DNA from: Gammaproteobacteria bacterium
Lineage (GTDB): Bacteria > Pseudomonadota > Gammaproteobacteria > Pseudomonadales > Pseudohongiellaceae
Direction: 5' to 3'
NCBI GenBank assembly: GCA_002723195.1
Contig: PBNR01000075.1
Location: 1 to 62,312, forward strand
Length of the DNA stretch: 62,312 nt
This document shows positions 1 to 8,272 of the stretch, in pieces. The notes below the pieces were generated by a model. It was given only the letters and a program-made list of their open reading frames with translations, made no database searches and was not told where the DNA came from. Positions within the stretch are counted from its first letter, which is position 1. Every line of letters begins with the position of its first letter. The position numbers and the translations under genes are program-made.

Positions 1-192
1 ACAGATGCAGTAACAGATCTTTGTCTTGAAGTTGCCCCTCACAAAGGGTCTCTTCAGGACACAGAAAATGAGTTTGCACATACTCATGGGCATTTCAATT
101 CAAACAAACTGTTTGAAGATGCTTTTGAGTTAGCAGACTCCATTACCGCTCCCGAAGAGGAGCAGAAAGGGCATCATAATGCCATTAAATAA
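1..192 (+). CDS. 3' end of a CDS truncated by the window start, unknown function
   Basis: Frame 1 is open from base 1 to TAA at 190-192 (TDAVTDLCLEVAPHKG...NAIK*); overlaps the next ORF by 14 nt. Confidence 0.6.
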   Translation, partial: TDAVTDLCLEVAPHKGSLQDTENEFAHTHGHFNSNKLFEDAFELADSITAPEEEQKGHHNAIK

Positions 193-670
193 GATATTTC
201 CTGAATCGGACGAGTACACAGAACTCGATCATTTATATGAGTTGAAGAGTCTTCAAGAAGACCTTCTACGTGACGAAATTGACCCACCACAATTTGAAGC
301 ACCAGATTGGGATAAGCGAGCGGCAAGAGATTTTGCCGAAGCGCTTGAAAGGGACAATTTCAAAGAAGAAATGAAACAACGATATGAAGAAAGGAGGAAA
401 ATGGAACAAAAAGAAAAAGAACAGATAAAGGCAAAAGTACCAATTTGGGTAACTCGACCCCAAAAGCAACTGCTTAATCGGTTTTTGAAAAGACAAAGAC
501 CAAAAGCCAAAAGGACAGTATGGCGTGAGATAGCCAGCGCACTTTATGTGTCAGGGCTAAGAACTTATGACGAGATCAATCAAATGATTGACCTCTGTGA
601 ACAAGGTGAAGTCGATAAAGATCTCTACTTCACCGATATTCTTAGAGTTGAGTTCATGAAGGAGGACTAA
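179..670 (+). CDS. hypothetical protein, charged/helical
   Basis: 163-aa ORF overlapping the upstream CDS; no family recognised. Confidence 0.75.
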   Translation: MPLNKIFPESDEYTELDHLYELKSLQEDLLRDEIDPPQFEAPDWDKRAARDFAEALERDNFKEEMKQRYEERRKMEQKEKEQIKAKVPIWVTRPQKQLLNRFLKRQRPKAKRTVWREIASALYVSGLRTYDEINQMIDLCEQGEVDKDLYFTDILRVEFMKED

Positions 671-813
671 CGGGTGAGGAGGGGGTCTGCGGAACCTTGG
701 GCAATTTATGGAAGCGCATAGTTCGGCTTCCCCCTCCAAACCTTCGTCTATGCCTTGGCAGACAAGAACACCATCATATTTGATTTTTGTTGGTGACTAT
801 TGCAACTAACAGA

Positions 814-1554
814 TTATGAAACTTTATTAATAGCCTCAATTATTTCGGCTTTTTTCAAGCCTTTAGATGTTATTCCTAAATCGTCTGCGATTACTTTGAG
901 TTCTGCAACCTTTAAATCTTCCAATTCTGGAAGAACCGAGACTTCTTCTTCAGTCGTCTCTGTCTCATCTTCTACGGGTGGCTCCACAGCCTTTAAGACA
1001 GGAGCAGGAGGTGCTTTAGGGACAGAAGCACCTATCTTCAATCCTTCTCTTATTTTGTTCCAATCCATAAGCCCCGGTGCTGTGATTTCATCATGTCCGG
1101 GAAACCCATACAGAGGAACGATACCTTCAAACTTTTGAAGAGTGTCTGGTCCTAAAGAAGTATGCATTGGCACTTCGTTTATCGTAAGCCCAACACCTTC
1201 TATGTCACAAATGACACGCAACAGTCGTCCCAGATTTACCGAATTTTCTTCAGACAAGGAAATAGAAGTTTGTTTATGAATAGCAACAAACACACAACGA
1301 GACTTGACTTGAGGTTGCGAAACATCAAATGTGCCAATTACAGACCTTGTGGAATCAGCAATCTTATAGATCTTGAATTCTTTAGGATCAACAAGATAAT
1401 GAGGACGATGCCCAAAGGGATCTCGATCCCATGCACCCATAGCCTGTTCAACATGATCCATTTCTGTTGATTCCAGAACTATTTTTGCCCCGTGGTCTGG
1501 AAGTTCTCCACCTATTTTGTGGGGTCTTTGAGAACGATCTTCTATTTCAAACAT
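814..1554 (-). CDS. hypothetical protein with C-terminal SAP/Rho-N-like helix-extended-helix
   Basis: C-term LEDLKVAELKVIADDLGITSKGLKKAEIIEAI matches the SAP/Rho-N pattern; N-terminal part unrecognised. Confidence 0.75.
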   Translation of the reverse strand: MFEIEDRSQRPHKIGGELPDHGAKIVLESTEMDHVEQAMGAWDRDPFGHRPHYLVDPKEFKIYKIADSTRSVIGTFDVSQPQVKSRCVFVAIHKQTSISLSEENSVNLGRLLRVICDIEGVGLTINEVPMHTSLGPDTLQKFEGIVPLYGFPGHDEITAPGLMDWNKIREGLKIGASVPKAPPAPVLKAVEPPVEDETETTEEEVSVLPELEDLKVAELKVIADDLGITSKGLKKAEIIEAINKVS

Positions 1555-1580
1555 GAGACGAGTTTACATCAATTGATGAG

Positions 1581-2036
1581 TTAGAAGTCCAATTCTTCAT
1601 CAAAGGGATCGCCAGCCGGTGCGGATGCGGCAGGAGCAGAGGACTGCTGTGGCTTTGCTTGACTCTTGTCTCCACGCTGTACTCGAACCATGCTTTCAAT
1701 ATCTTCAACTGGAATAAATACATCATCCGCAACGACTTGCATGGCATAACGTGTATCACCAGTAGTTGCATCTTCCCAACTACGTTCTTCAAGTCTACCT
1801 TCTACTTGGCAACGCATACCCTTTTGTACGATTGTCGAAGTTTGTTCTGCGAGGTCACCCCAAAGTTGGCAATTAACGAAAGATGTTTGAGTCTTCTCCC
1901 AATCTTCGCCGTTCCTTTTCCAGCGCTCTACGGCTAAACGAAGCCGTAACATTGCGGTTCCACTATTGGCGTATCTAAGTTCTACGTCAATTACGTTGTT
2001 ACCTTTAACAGTGATATTTGCGGATGAGCGTGCCAT
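1581..2036 (-). CDS. ssb: single-stranded DNA-binding protein
   Basis: OB-fold SSB pattern (LRLAVERWKRNGEDWEKTQTSFVNCQLWGDLAEQ...GMRCQVEGRLEERSWED) and acidic C-terminal tip DPFDEELDF. Confidence 0.93.
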   Translation of the reverse strand: MARSSANITVKGNNVIDVELRYANSGTAMLRLRLAVERWKRNGEDWEKTQTSFVNCQLWGDLAEQTSTIVQKGMRCQVEGRLEERSWEDATTGDTRYAMQVVADDVFIPVEDIESMVRVQRGDKSQAKPQQSSAPAASAPAGDPFDEELDF

Positions 2037-2116
2037 ATTAATCTCCTAATACTATTCGTTGATTGCTCTGCAATAAAAAGTGTATCGTGGATACAGAGGC
2101 AACGCAAGGGGCGATA

Positions 2117-2344
2117 ATGCAGAAAATAGACGATGCAAAGTTACTAGTTCATGACCATTTGGTGAGTGTTCTAATGGATTTAGTAGTAGCAGAAGATGAA
2201 GAAGATATGGAACTTGCTAAAAGTGAAATGAGTGACATGGTTGATCTATTGTTTGAATCTCTTCAAATAAGTTTTTCTTCTAGATCCAAAAGCGAGGACG
2301 AAACTGTTTTCCAGTGTGAAGTTACAGTCCCTGATCTTCAATAG
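2117..2344 (+). CDS. small acidic hypothetical protein
   Basis: ORF 2063..2344; the ATG at 2117 is a plausible start (MQKIDDAKLLVHDHLVSVLMDLV...). Opposite strand to its neighbours. Confidence 0.45.
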   Translation: MQKIDDAKLLVHDHLVSVLMDLVVAEDEEDMELAKSEMSDMVDLLFESLQISFSSRSKSEDETVFQCEVTVPDLQ

Positions 2345-3086
2345 CCATTTGTTTTTTAATAAATTCTGTTACTTGAGATGCGGTTGTTGGTAGTTCAGAA
2401 TAAGTCGGGTGTGATTTTAAATATCGAATAAAGTCATACCAAGAGGATTGTTGTTCTGCATCATTAAATACCAACGTGTATTGGATTACAGTTTTAGCCC
2501 CTGCTGATCCTGTTGCAGTAGCCCCTTGAGTGACTATTGATTCCATTGTTTCTTCATCTACAACTGCTGGAGGTATTGAAGACGTAGAGGTATCCGGTTC
2601 TGTTATGAGGGTAGGTGGAGTCCAGCCGTCATTGCTTCCTTCTAAAGGAACGGTTGAAATAGTTGGTGGTTCTATGGTTGCTATTTCAAAATCATCCCAT
2701 CCTAGTTCTTCAAAAAATTGCGGCATTTCTTCGACTACTGAAAGAAGCATCTCATGGAGGAGGCTTTGATCCTCATCTCCAAGATCGGAGGTTCTGTTAT
2801 CCGCTAAGGCAAATGCAATTGCCTTGTCATGGTCAAAAGGAACATTAAGAACAGCAATGTGTGTCCATCCTAATTTTGTTGCTGCGGCTAATTGATGGTT
2901 CCCCGCTATGACAGTAGATTTCCCGTCTTCGTCTGCAACTGCAACAATTGGTTTAACCTGTCCGAACTCTTTATATGATGCCGCAATAGCATCTATGTTT
3001 CCTTTGCGGGGATTGCCGGGAAGAGTTTTCAAACCTTCAATAGGAACAAGAAGATTTTCTAAATCTGGACTTACTTGATGGATCAT
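2322..3086 (-). CDS. ParB/sulfiredoxin-like nuclease-domain protein
   Basis: LVPIEGLKTLPGNPRKGNIDAIAASYKEFGQVKPIVAVAD...VIAGNHQLAAATKLGW...ALADNRTSDLG is the ParB N-terminal signature. Confidence 0.88.
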   Translation of the reverse strand: MIHQVSPDLENLLVPIEGLKTLPGNPRKGNIDAIAASYKEFGQVKPIVAVADEDGKSTVIAGNHQLAAATKLGWTHIAVLNVPFDHDKAIAFALADNRTSDLGDEDQSLLHEMLLSVVEEMPQFFEELGWDDFEIATIEPPTISTVPLEGSNDGWTPPTLITEPDTSTSSIPPAVVDEETMESIVTQGATATGSAGAKTVIQYTLVFNDAEQQSSWYDFIRYLKSHPTYSELPTTASQVTEFIKKQMAIEDQGL

Positions 3087-3418
3087 GTTTGTGCCCTTAC
3101 GTTAGCGGCGAGAGTCCTAAGAGAGTCCAAAGCAGTTCTAATAGAGTTTAGTTTTTCTTTCTTTGCCTTTAAAAGGGCATCTGCCATTTTTAATTCATAG
3201 TGTTCATCGGTCAACTTGTAGTCTGCCCATGATTCGCGTTCCTTTATAGAGCCTTTTGCGGCTAGGTATTCTTTAGCCCAAGAGCCTTTGTAACGTGCTT
3301 CTTTTTTGGATTGATCTATTGCCAACACTTCAAAGGCTTCAGTGTGATCCTCCAACTCGTCTGTAAGCCTTAAAATATTTTCTTCGACATCAACTTGTGT
3401 AATTGGTGTTGTCCTCAT
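3083..3418 (-). CDS. hypothetical phage protein, helical
   Basis: 111-aa ORF overlapping both neighbours by 4 nt in a minus-strand operon. Confidence 0.75.
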   Translation of the reverse strand: MRTTPITQVDVEENILRLTDELEDHTEAFEVLAIDQSKKEARYKGSWAKEYLAAKGSIKERESWADYKLTDEHYELKMADALLKAKKEKLNSIRTALDSLRTLAANVRAQT

Positions 3419-3780
3419 ATAAGTCCCTCTTCTTTGGCTATTACTTTAAGTCTGTCTGCTTCTTCTTCCCAGTCGAACTTGTCAATACAGTTTCGTTTTT
3501 CAATAAGTTCGTCAAACTTGTCGTCTCCGATTTTGTCAATAGTAAAGATCCCAAACTCCACAGGATTATCTGTAAAGAAACGATGACAAGAAGCACATAA
3601 ACAAAAAGCATTATCTAAATCAGTCCTAGTCCATGAATATTTACGACTGATGATATGAGCGCATTGAAGAAAGGCTTGTTCTCCTGCACCACATTTCTCA
3701 CAACGTCCTTTTGACCTAGTGATAAGTGCATGTAATTTAGTTGCCCTGCCTTTGGCACCTTTGCCGTAAATGTTACTCAT
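3415..3780 (-). CDS. HNH-type endonuclease / recombination protein-like
   Basis: RCEKCGAGEQAFLQCAHIISRKYSWTRTDLDNAFCLCASCHRFFTDNP: two CxxC knuckles with central AHII...N...C..CH. Confidence 0.85.
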   Translation of the reverse strand: MSNIYGKGAKGRATKLHALITRSKGRCEKCGAGEQAFLQCAHIISRKYSWTRTDLDNAFCLCASCHRFFTDNPVEFGIFTIDKIGDDKFDELIEKRNCIDKFDWEEEADRLKVIAKEEGLI

Positions 3781-4856
3781 CTAACGCTTTCTAAGATTTT
3801 TTCTAATCTTAGTGCACCTTTTTTCACATCTAAGTTTTGTACTGCATCCCAATTTCTTTTTGCTTCTTCGGCGCGTACTTCTGGATCGGCAAGTGCTTTA
3901 AAAGCCTTTTGCCATTCGATAAATTTCCTTGCTATTCGACCTACTCCATATTCTTCTCTAAAGCGTTGATATTCAGGAGATTTTGAAGTGACAAAAGGAA
4001 TACCCGCCGCAGCATATTCAAGAGGCTTTATCCATGATTTAGCATGATTAAATGGAATGTCGTTAAGAGGGCAAACCCCAATATCGAATGGAAGCATTCT
4101 TGGCAGTTTTGTTGGAGAAACCATTGGGTAAAGACTTACTCTTTGTTGGGTTACCCCAGTCTCTTCCCAGAATGTGGGATGCCCTCCGTAATAGCCGGTG
4201 TGATGAAAAGAGAATTGATCTTCTGGTAATTGCCCAAAAACTCCTTTTAATTCGTTTAAATCATCGCTTCTGTGACCCGTAGACCCGTGCCATCCGATAA
4301 TTGTTCTTCCATCTTGGTGTTGACGTGGGGTGAACTTATCGAAATCGACATGGTTTTCTAAAATGACTACTTCTTTAGCGCCAAGTTTTTGCTTTGCTTT
4401 TTGTTCCAAGAAGGGAGTCGAAACTACAACAACATCCGAATTGGCAATAGCATTTCGATAATGAACGATGTTCTGTTCTTTGTTGATTCTTGGATCAATT
4501 TTAGATTTAGCAAAGTGGGTTGTGTGAAGTCCCCAGTACCAATCATCTAAATCTTGGACAATTGTTTGACCATTACTTTTAGCGATTTTTATGTTTTCAC
4601 CTATTGAGTCAAACATCCATCTTTGCATGTAGATGATTTCGCAATCAAAATGATGCTGTTCTTCCCAGTCTGTAACCCCAAAAATCCCTAAATCGTTGTT
4701 GTATACAAGTGTGCCTATTACGTTATTAACATCGACAAGATGTTTACGATATTGTCCTATGCGTATCCATCCTGAGCCTCCCATGGTTGGTGTGCCATCT
4801 TCTTCCATGACACTTTGAGACCAATCTGCTGTGGCGAAGCCTACTTTGTAATCCAT
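3777..4856 (-). CDS. glycosyltransferase (GT-B type, GT1/GT4-like)
   Basis: GRTIIGWHGSTGHRSDD..., KSWIKPLEYAAAGIPFVTSKSPEYQRFREEYGVGRIA: GT4-like donor-site motif. Confidence 0.82.
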   Translation of the reverse strand: MDYKVGFATADWSQSVMEEDGTPTMGGSGWIRIGQYRKHLVDVNNVIGTLVYNNDLGIFGVTDWEEQHHFDCEIIYMQRWMFDSIGENIKIAKSNGQTIVQDLDDWYWGLHTTHFAKSKIDPRINKEQNIVHYRNAIANSDVVVVSTPFLEQKAKQKLGAKEVVILENHVDFDKFTPRQHQDGRTIIGWHGSTGHRSDDLNELKGVFGQLPEDQFSFHHTGYYGGHPTFWEETGVTQQRVSLYPMVSPTKLPRMLPFDIGVCPLNDIPFNHAKSWIKPLEYAAAGIPFVTSKSPEYQRFREEYGVGRIARKFIEWQKAFKALADPEVRAEEAKRNWDAVQNLDVKKGALRLEKILESVR

Positions 4857-4865
4857 ATAAAGATA

Positions 4866-5354
4866 TTAGTCAACCCACGGTTTGAGTTTACGCTCCATGT
4901 CAATAAAAGACCAATCTCCATTAATGGAAGACCACAAAGCAAGGTCTATAGGGGTTGGTTCAAAACCATTCTCTGACATAAGTTTTTTATGTTCTTGAAT
5001 TGCTTTAGTTAAAAATGATGCAAGAGATTCATCCGTATCGTCACCTAGCGCTAAAAGTTTTTCGCATTCTGAAATCTTTTGCATTACATAAAAACGAAAT
5101 CTACTAATCTTCGTTTTCTTCTCATCGCTGTTTATTTTATATTCAGTCACCATTCGACTGGGAAGACTCTCAATCGCAGTTTTTTCATCTTGTGTTAATT
5201 CAGAAATTTGTTCATCAAGATTTTCTATTAATTCAAGAAGCGAATCTTTCCAACGATTTAAATTTTCTGGAAGTCTAAGGTAGTCAGATTTCTCTTGTGG
5301 TAAAAGATTCTTAACATCTTCTGAAACTAAACGATCAAATGTAGCGTCATCCAT
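4866..5354 (-). CDS. hypothetical protein
   Basis: ORF 4866..5411; the internal ATG (MDDATFDRL...) at about 5354 gives less overlap with the upstream gene. Confidence 0.6.
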   Translation of the reverse strand: MDDATFDRLVSEDVKNLLPQEKSDYLRLPENLNRWKDSLLELIENLDEQISELTQDEKTAIESLPSRMVTEYKINSDEKKTKISRFRFYVMQKISECEKLLALGDDTDESLASFLTKAIQEHKKLMSENGFEPTPIDLALWSSINGDWSFIDMERKLKPWVD

Positions 5355-5365
5355 GAGTTCAATCC

Positions 5366-6133
5366 TTACGACCAAGCCGGACAGATTTTTTTGTAAGCAC
5401 ACCAATTGCAAAGTGGACCTGTTTTTGTGGGAAAGACTCCTGTTTCACAACCTTTAACTACTCCATCCCATGTTTGATTTATAAGTTTTAGTACTGTGCG
5501 CCTACGTTCTTTTGTTGGTGCATATTTTTTACGTTCTTTAAACTTCACATACATTATTTCAGCATTATCGACTTGAATGTCGTTTAACCGTTCAAGCATC
5601 TCTACATACAGAATAATCTGGAATACCTTGTCACCTTCGTACTGTGGCTTAGAAACTTTTCCTGTTTTGTAATCTGCAACTGTCAAAGATCCGTCATGCT
5701 CTTCTATCCACCTGTCGATATATCCCAACAGGGGAACACCGTCTATCTCAGCCGAAAACTTGTCTTCTATCCCACGTATTTTTACTTTTGTGGGGTCTTC
5801 CATAGAAAAAATGTTTTCGACACACCACCAAGCACTCCAACGAAAATCATTAACTTTCTGATCTGTTCTTATCCCTATCAAAGCAACTTCTTCTTTAAAT
5901 TTGTTCTCCCATAAATTTCGGGCAATTGTTCGTGCTTCTGCAATGATTCTTTCTTCAGGAGGAAGTGCATAAAACTCTTCTAATATCTCATGCACAAAAG
6001 AACCCATAATCATGGGTTGCGTCGTTGGTTCGGGAATTTTATCTAGACGAGAAAACCGATACCTTAAAGGACACTGTTCATACGTGGAGATACTCGAAGC
6101 AGATAGGTGAGTGGGCAGTTCTAAAGATGTCAT
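5366..6133 (-). CDS. PD-(D/E)XK exonuclease, RecB/Cas4-like
   Basis: LSASSISTYEQCPLRYRFSRLDKIP...GSFVHEILEEFY...LLGYIDRWIEE...VADYKTGK...CNWCAYKKICP (PDDEXK_1 motifs plus Cys cluster). Confidence 0.92.
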   Translation of the reverse strand: MTSLELPTHLSASSISTYEQCPLRYRFSRLDKIPEPTTQPMIMGSFVHEILEEFYALPPEERIIAEARTIARNLWENKFKEEVALIGIRTDQKVNDFRWSAWWCVENIFSMEDPTKVKIRGIEDKFSAEIDGVPLLGYIDRWIEEHDGSLTVADYKTGKVSKPQYEGDKVFQIILYVEMLERLNDIQVDNAEIMYVKFKERKKYAPTKERRRTVLKLINQTWDGVVKGCETGVFPTKTGPLCNWCAYKKICPAWS

Positions 6134-6271
6134 TTATTCTGATTTCATTTTCTCCAAAAATGACATTCCGAAAGTAGGCAATTCATCACAAATAGGTTCT
6201 TCCCATATAGGTACGGGATATCCAAAAATATAGGTAAGAGTTATTTCTTCATCTGGTGCTTTTGGCAACAC
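6134..6271 (-). CDS. small hypothetical protein (45 aa, GTG start)
   Basis: Reverse-strand reading VLPKAPDEEITLTYIFGYPVPIWEEPICDELPTFGMSFLEKMKSE*, abutting the nuclease gene; not in the ORF track. Confidence 0.4.
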   Translation of the reverse strand: MLPKAPDEEITLTYIFGYPVPIWEEPICDELPTFGMSFLEKMKSE

Positions 6272-6383
6272 GCTTTCCTTTCTTCTTTGGCCATGGCTTA
6301 GATTCGACTTCTACTCCTCTAGCCTTCAAAATATGGTTTCGGGTAAAACAATCTTTACCTTGGTTACGAATGTCATCATTCAT
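6249..6383 (-). CDS. small basic hypothetical protein (44 aa)
   Basis: Reverse-strand ATG at 6383: MNDDIRNQGKDCFTRNHILKARGVEVESKPWPKKKGKRVAKSTR*; overlaps the annealase end and the next small ORF. Confidence 0.4.
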   Translation of the reverse strand: MNDDIRNQGKDCFTRNHILKARGVEVESKPWPKKKGKRVAKSTR

Positions 6384-7020
6384 AGTTGCCTTCTATAGTT
6401 TCTCCGCCCATCATCAAACGTATTACTTCAACTTGGCATTGTGCAAAGTCGTCTGAATCCATGGAACGATTGGGTTTTTCATCTTTAAAACCTTGTTCCT
6501 TAAACCATTCACGGAACTGGTTCTTTTTCTCATCATCCAGAGACTTGAAATTCTCAGCAAATACTTGCCAATGTTCCCCTTCTACTGGATAAGACTCTTC
6601 AATATCTAATGCTAGTGATTCTTCACTTCGTGCAAGATGCAAGGCAATACCGAAGCCTTGACATGCTTTTTTGAAAGCATCTGATGAGGCTGATTTGAAG
6701 TCGTTGCCGAGATCCATTACTCCGCCTTGTTTCATCATTTTGACTTTTGCACCGCCGTATGCTTCTTTAACAGCCATTTGTCCATCAACATTGGCTGTTA
6801 CTCGGACATGAGCGATAACACTATCTTTGTATTCAGGTTGAACATGACATTTGAGGATTTCGTAATTCCAATTACCTGTTCCTAAAACTTTGTTAAGTCT
6901 CGCTATGTACTCTGCGACAGCGACATAATCGAAACTTCTTCCACCGACAGATCTTTGGTAAATCAGTATGTCGTCAAATGGCTCTGCTAATTGTTCTGCT
7001 TGCGTTTTTTCACCCATCAT
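6376..7020 (-). CDS. Rad52/22-family single-strand annealing protein
   Basis: GGRSFDYVAVAEYIARLNKVLGTGNWNYEI...AVKEAYGGAKV...MDLGNDFKSASSDAFKKACQGFGIALHLAR is the Rad52-type core. Confidence 0.88.
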   Translation of the reverse strand: MMGEKTQAEQLAEPFDDILIYQRSVGGRSFDYVAVAEYIARLNKVLGTGNWNYEILKCHVQPEYKDSVIAHVRVTANVDGQMAVKEAYGGAKVKMMKQGGVMDLGNDFKSASSDAFKKACQGFGIALHLARSEESLALDIEESYPVEGEHWQVFAENFKSLDDEKKNQFREWFKEQGFKDEKPNRSMDSDDFAQCQVEVIRLMMGGETIEGNYE

Positions 7021-7504
7021 TACTCCTATAAATTAAATTAGTTATTGGATCTTGAACTTCACAGTATTCATCAGGGTCGATACCCAATTCTTTTAATGCT
7101 GTAACCCTCCAATAGGAAGGTGAAGCATACTCAAGAAGTTCTTGAATTTGTTCCTCTGCCGACTTCATAAGTTCTCCTGTGTCCATGTCGATACTTCGAT
7201 CATGTATTTTTTTGGCAACCTGTGAAGCAAGTTCTTTGTGATCCCATTTTTTACGAGGATTACCAGTTTTAGTTTCAACTGAAAATTGTTGTGTGCTCAT
7301 TGGGGTGTGATCCCAATCGGAATCTAAAATTAAATCAGAGACTTCTTTCTGAAGTAACTGAATATCCTTTTTTGCTTGGTTGAGCATCCAACCTAGATAC
7401 ATCAAACGAACAAGCCGTTCGGGATCATCAGCAGTTTTTTCGTGAACGATAGCGTCATTCAAACGCATCAACGTTTCGTTTGTTTCTTCTTGGAGACCCA
7501 TCAA
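7010..7504 (-). CDS. hypothetical protein in the recombination operon
   Basis: 164-aa ORF overlapping the annealase gene; no family assigned. Confidence 0.7.
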   Translation of the reverse strand: MMGLQEETNETLMRLNDAIVHEKTADDPERLVRLMYLGWMLNQAKKDIQLLQKEVSDLILDSDWDHTPMSTQQFSVETKTGNPRKKWDHKELASQVAKKIHDRSIDMDTGELMKSAEEQIQELLEYASPSYWRVTALKELGIDPDEYCEVQDPITNLIYRSNDG

Positions 7505-7576
7505 TTCTCTCCTCGGTTAGTAGTAGATAGTGACTCTAAAATATCATTGTTGTCATTTTAAAGCAAGGATGTGACA

Positions 7577-7590
7577 ATTAACCAGTTAAT
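7577..7590. promoter_or_regulatory. operator-like dyad ATTAAC-CA-GTTAAT
   Basis: Perfect 6+6 inverted repeat with 2-nt centre in the divergent gap upstream of 7504(-) and 7661(+); GAC/GTC flanks extend it with a one-base bulge. Confidence 0.45.
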
Positions 7591-7660
7591 GTCGCACGAT
7601 ACCACCATCCCCGTCTTGTATATTGGTTGACTGGTTTTGGCACATGACAAGAAAGAAGTA

Positions 7661-7798
7661 ATGAAAACTAGAATAAAAAAAGTATTGAAGACATTAAAAC
7701 CCCGTCCGCATTACAGCCAGTACTACTTGACAGACCGACGGTCTTGGTCAGACAGTTACGAACGAGAAATCGCAAAATATTTTTGGAGCAGGTTTTAA
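7661..7798 (+). CDS. small basic/aromatic hypothetical protein (45 aa)
   Basis: MKTRIKKVLKTLKPRPHYSQYYLTDRRSWSDSYEREIAKYFWSRF*, preceded by GAAAGAAG and followed at once by a terminator; not in the ORF track. Confidence 0.5.
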   Translation: MKTRIKKVLKTLKPRPHYSQYYLTDRRSWSDSYEREIAKYFWSRF

Positions 7799-7799
7799 C

Positions 7800-7820
7800 C
7801 GAACACTTGTTCGTTTTTTT
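7800..7820 (+). terminator. rho-independent terminator
   Basis: CGAAC-actt-GTTCG-TTTTTTT directly after the stop of the 45-aa ORF. Confidence 0.7.
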
Positions 7821-7879
7821 GCTCTTTTTATAACTAAGTCTTTTAAAAACTTATATTTTTTAATAATTTTAGTCGTTAC

Positions 7880-8272
7880 TCTGTGATTTATGAGTTGAGA
7901 GTTTTTGGCCCTCCAAAAGGAGAAGCCAAAATTTACTCCGTATCATTATTGAGCGGTCGTAACAGGCACCTAGTATTCCGAATAAAAGAATGTGTCGGTC
8001 AGCGGGCATCCACATTTTGTCCAATTTTGCACGATCGCGATCGTACAAATATTTCATTCTGGTATTAGTGCTGACTGCTGCCAAGTTCCACCACAAAATG
8101 TAGTTCAGTGCGCCTCACCATAAGGCGTGAAAATCCAAGCCCTTCTTACGGGCGAATGACGCTGGTTAGGCGACAGGCTGTTTCACAGTGTCCTTGCCGT
8201 GGTGTCACTGAGCCAGATCGGATTTTTATTGTAGAAGCCGACCATACTCTCACAGGTTGAGGGTTGTCAACC
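7880..8272. other. candidate structured noncoding RNA or packaging-signal region
   Basis: About 400 nt with several hairpins by eye: TTTTGGC-c-CTCC-aaaa-GGAG-aa-GCCAAAA (7903-7931), CGCCT/AGGCG (8111-8127), GCCC/GGGC (8139-8153), GGCT..CAGTG/CACTG-AGCC (8176-8214), GGTTGA/TCAACC (8255-8272), plus the palindrome ACGATCGCGATCGT (8031-8044). Confidence 0.45.

Noticed and set aside
678-737. tRNA-like appearance (acceptor-like GGAGGGG/CCCCTCC and GTTCG)
   Set aside because: Only 60 nt, no plausible anticodon arm or correctly placed T-arm.
253-739. Minus-strand ORFs opposite 179..670
   Set aside because: Phe/Ser/Leu-rich shadows of an Arg/Lys/Glu-rich plus-strand gene.
8031-8044. HIP1-like (GCGATCGC-related) cyanobacterial signature
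   Set aside because: A single palindrome with CGATCG cores is not evidence of host; no genome-wide enrichment noticed.
7869-8096. 75-aa minus-strand ORF in the terminase-adjacent gap
   Set aside because: No recognisable domain, and it spans the 14-bp palindrome and the large hairpin; left as possible rather than called.
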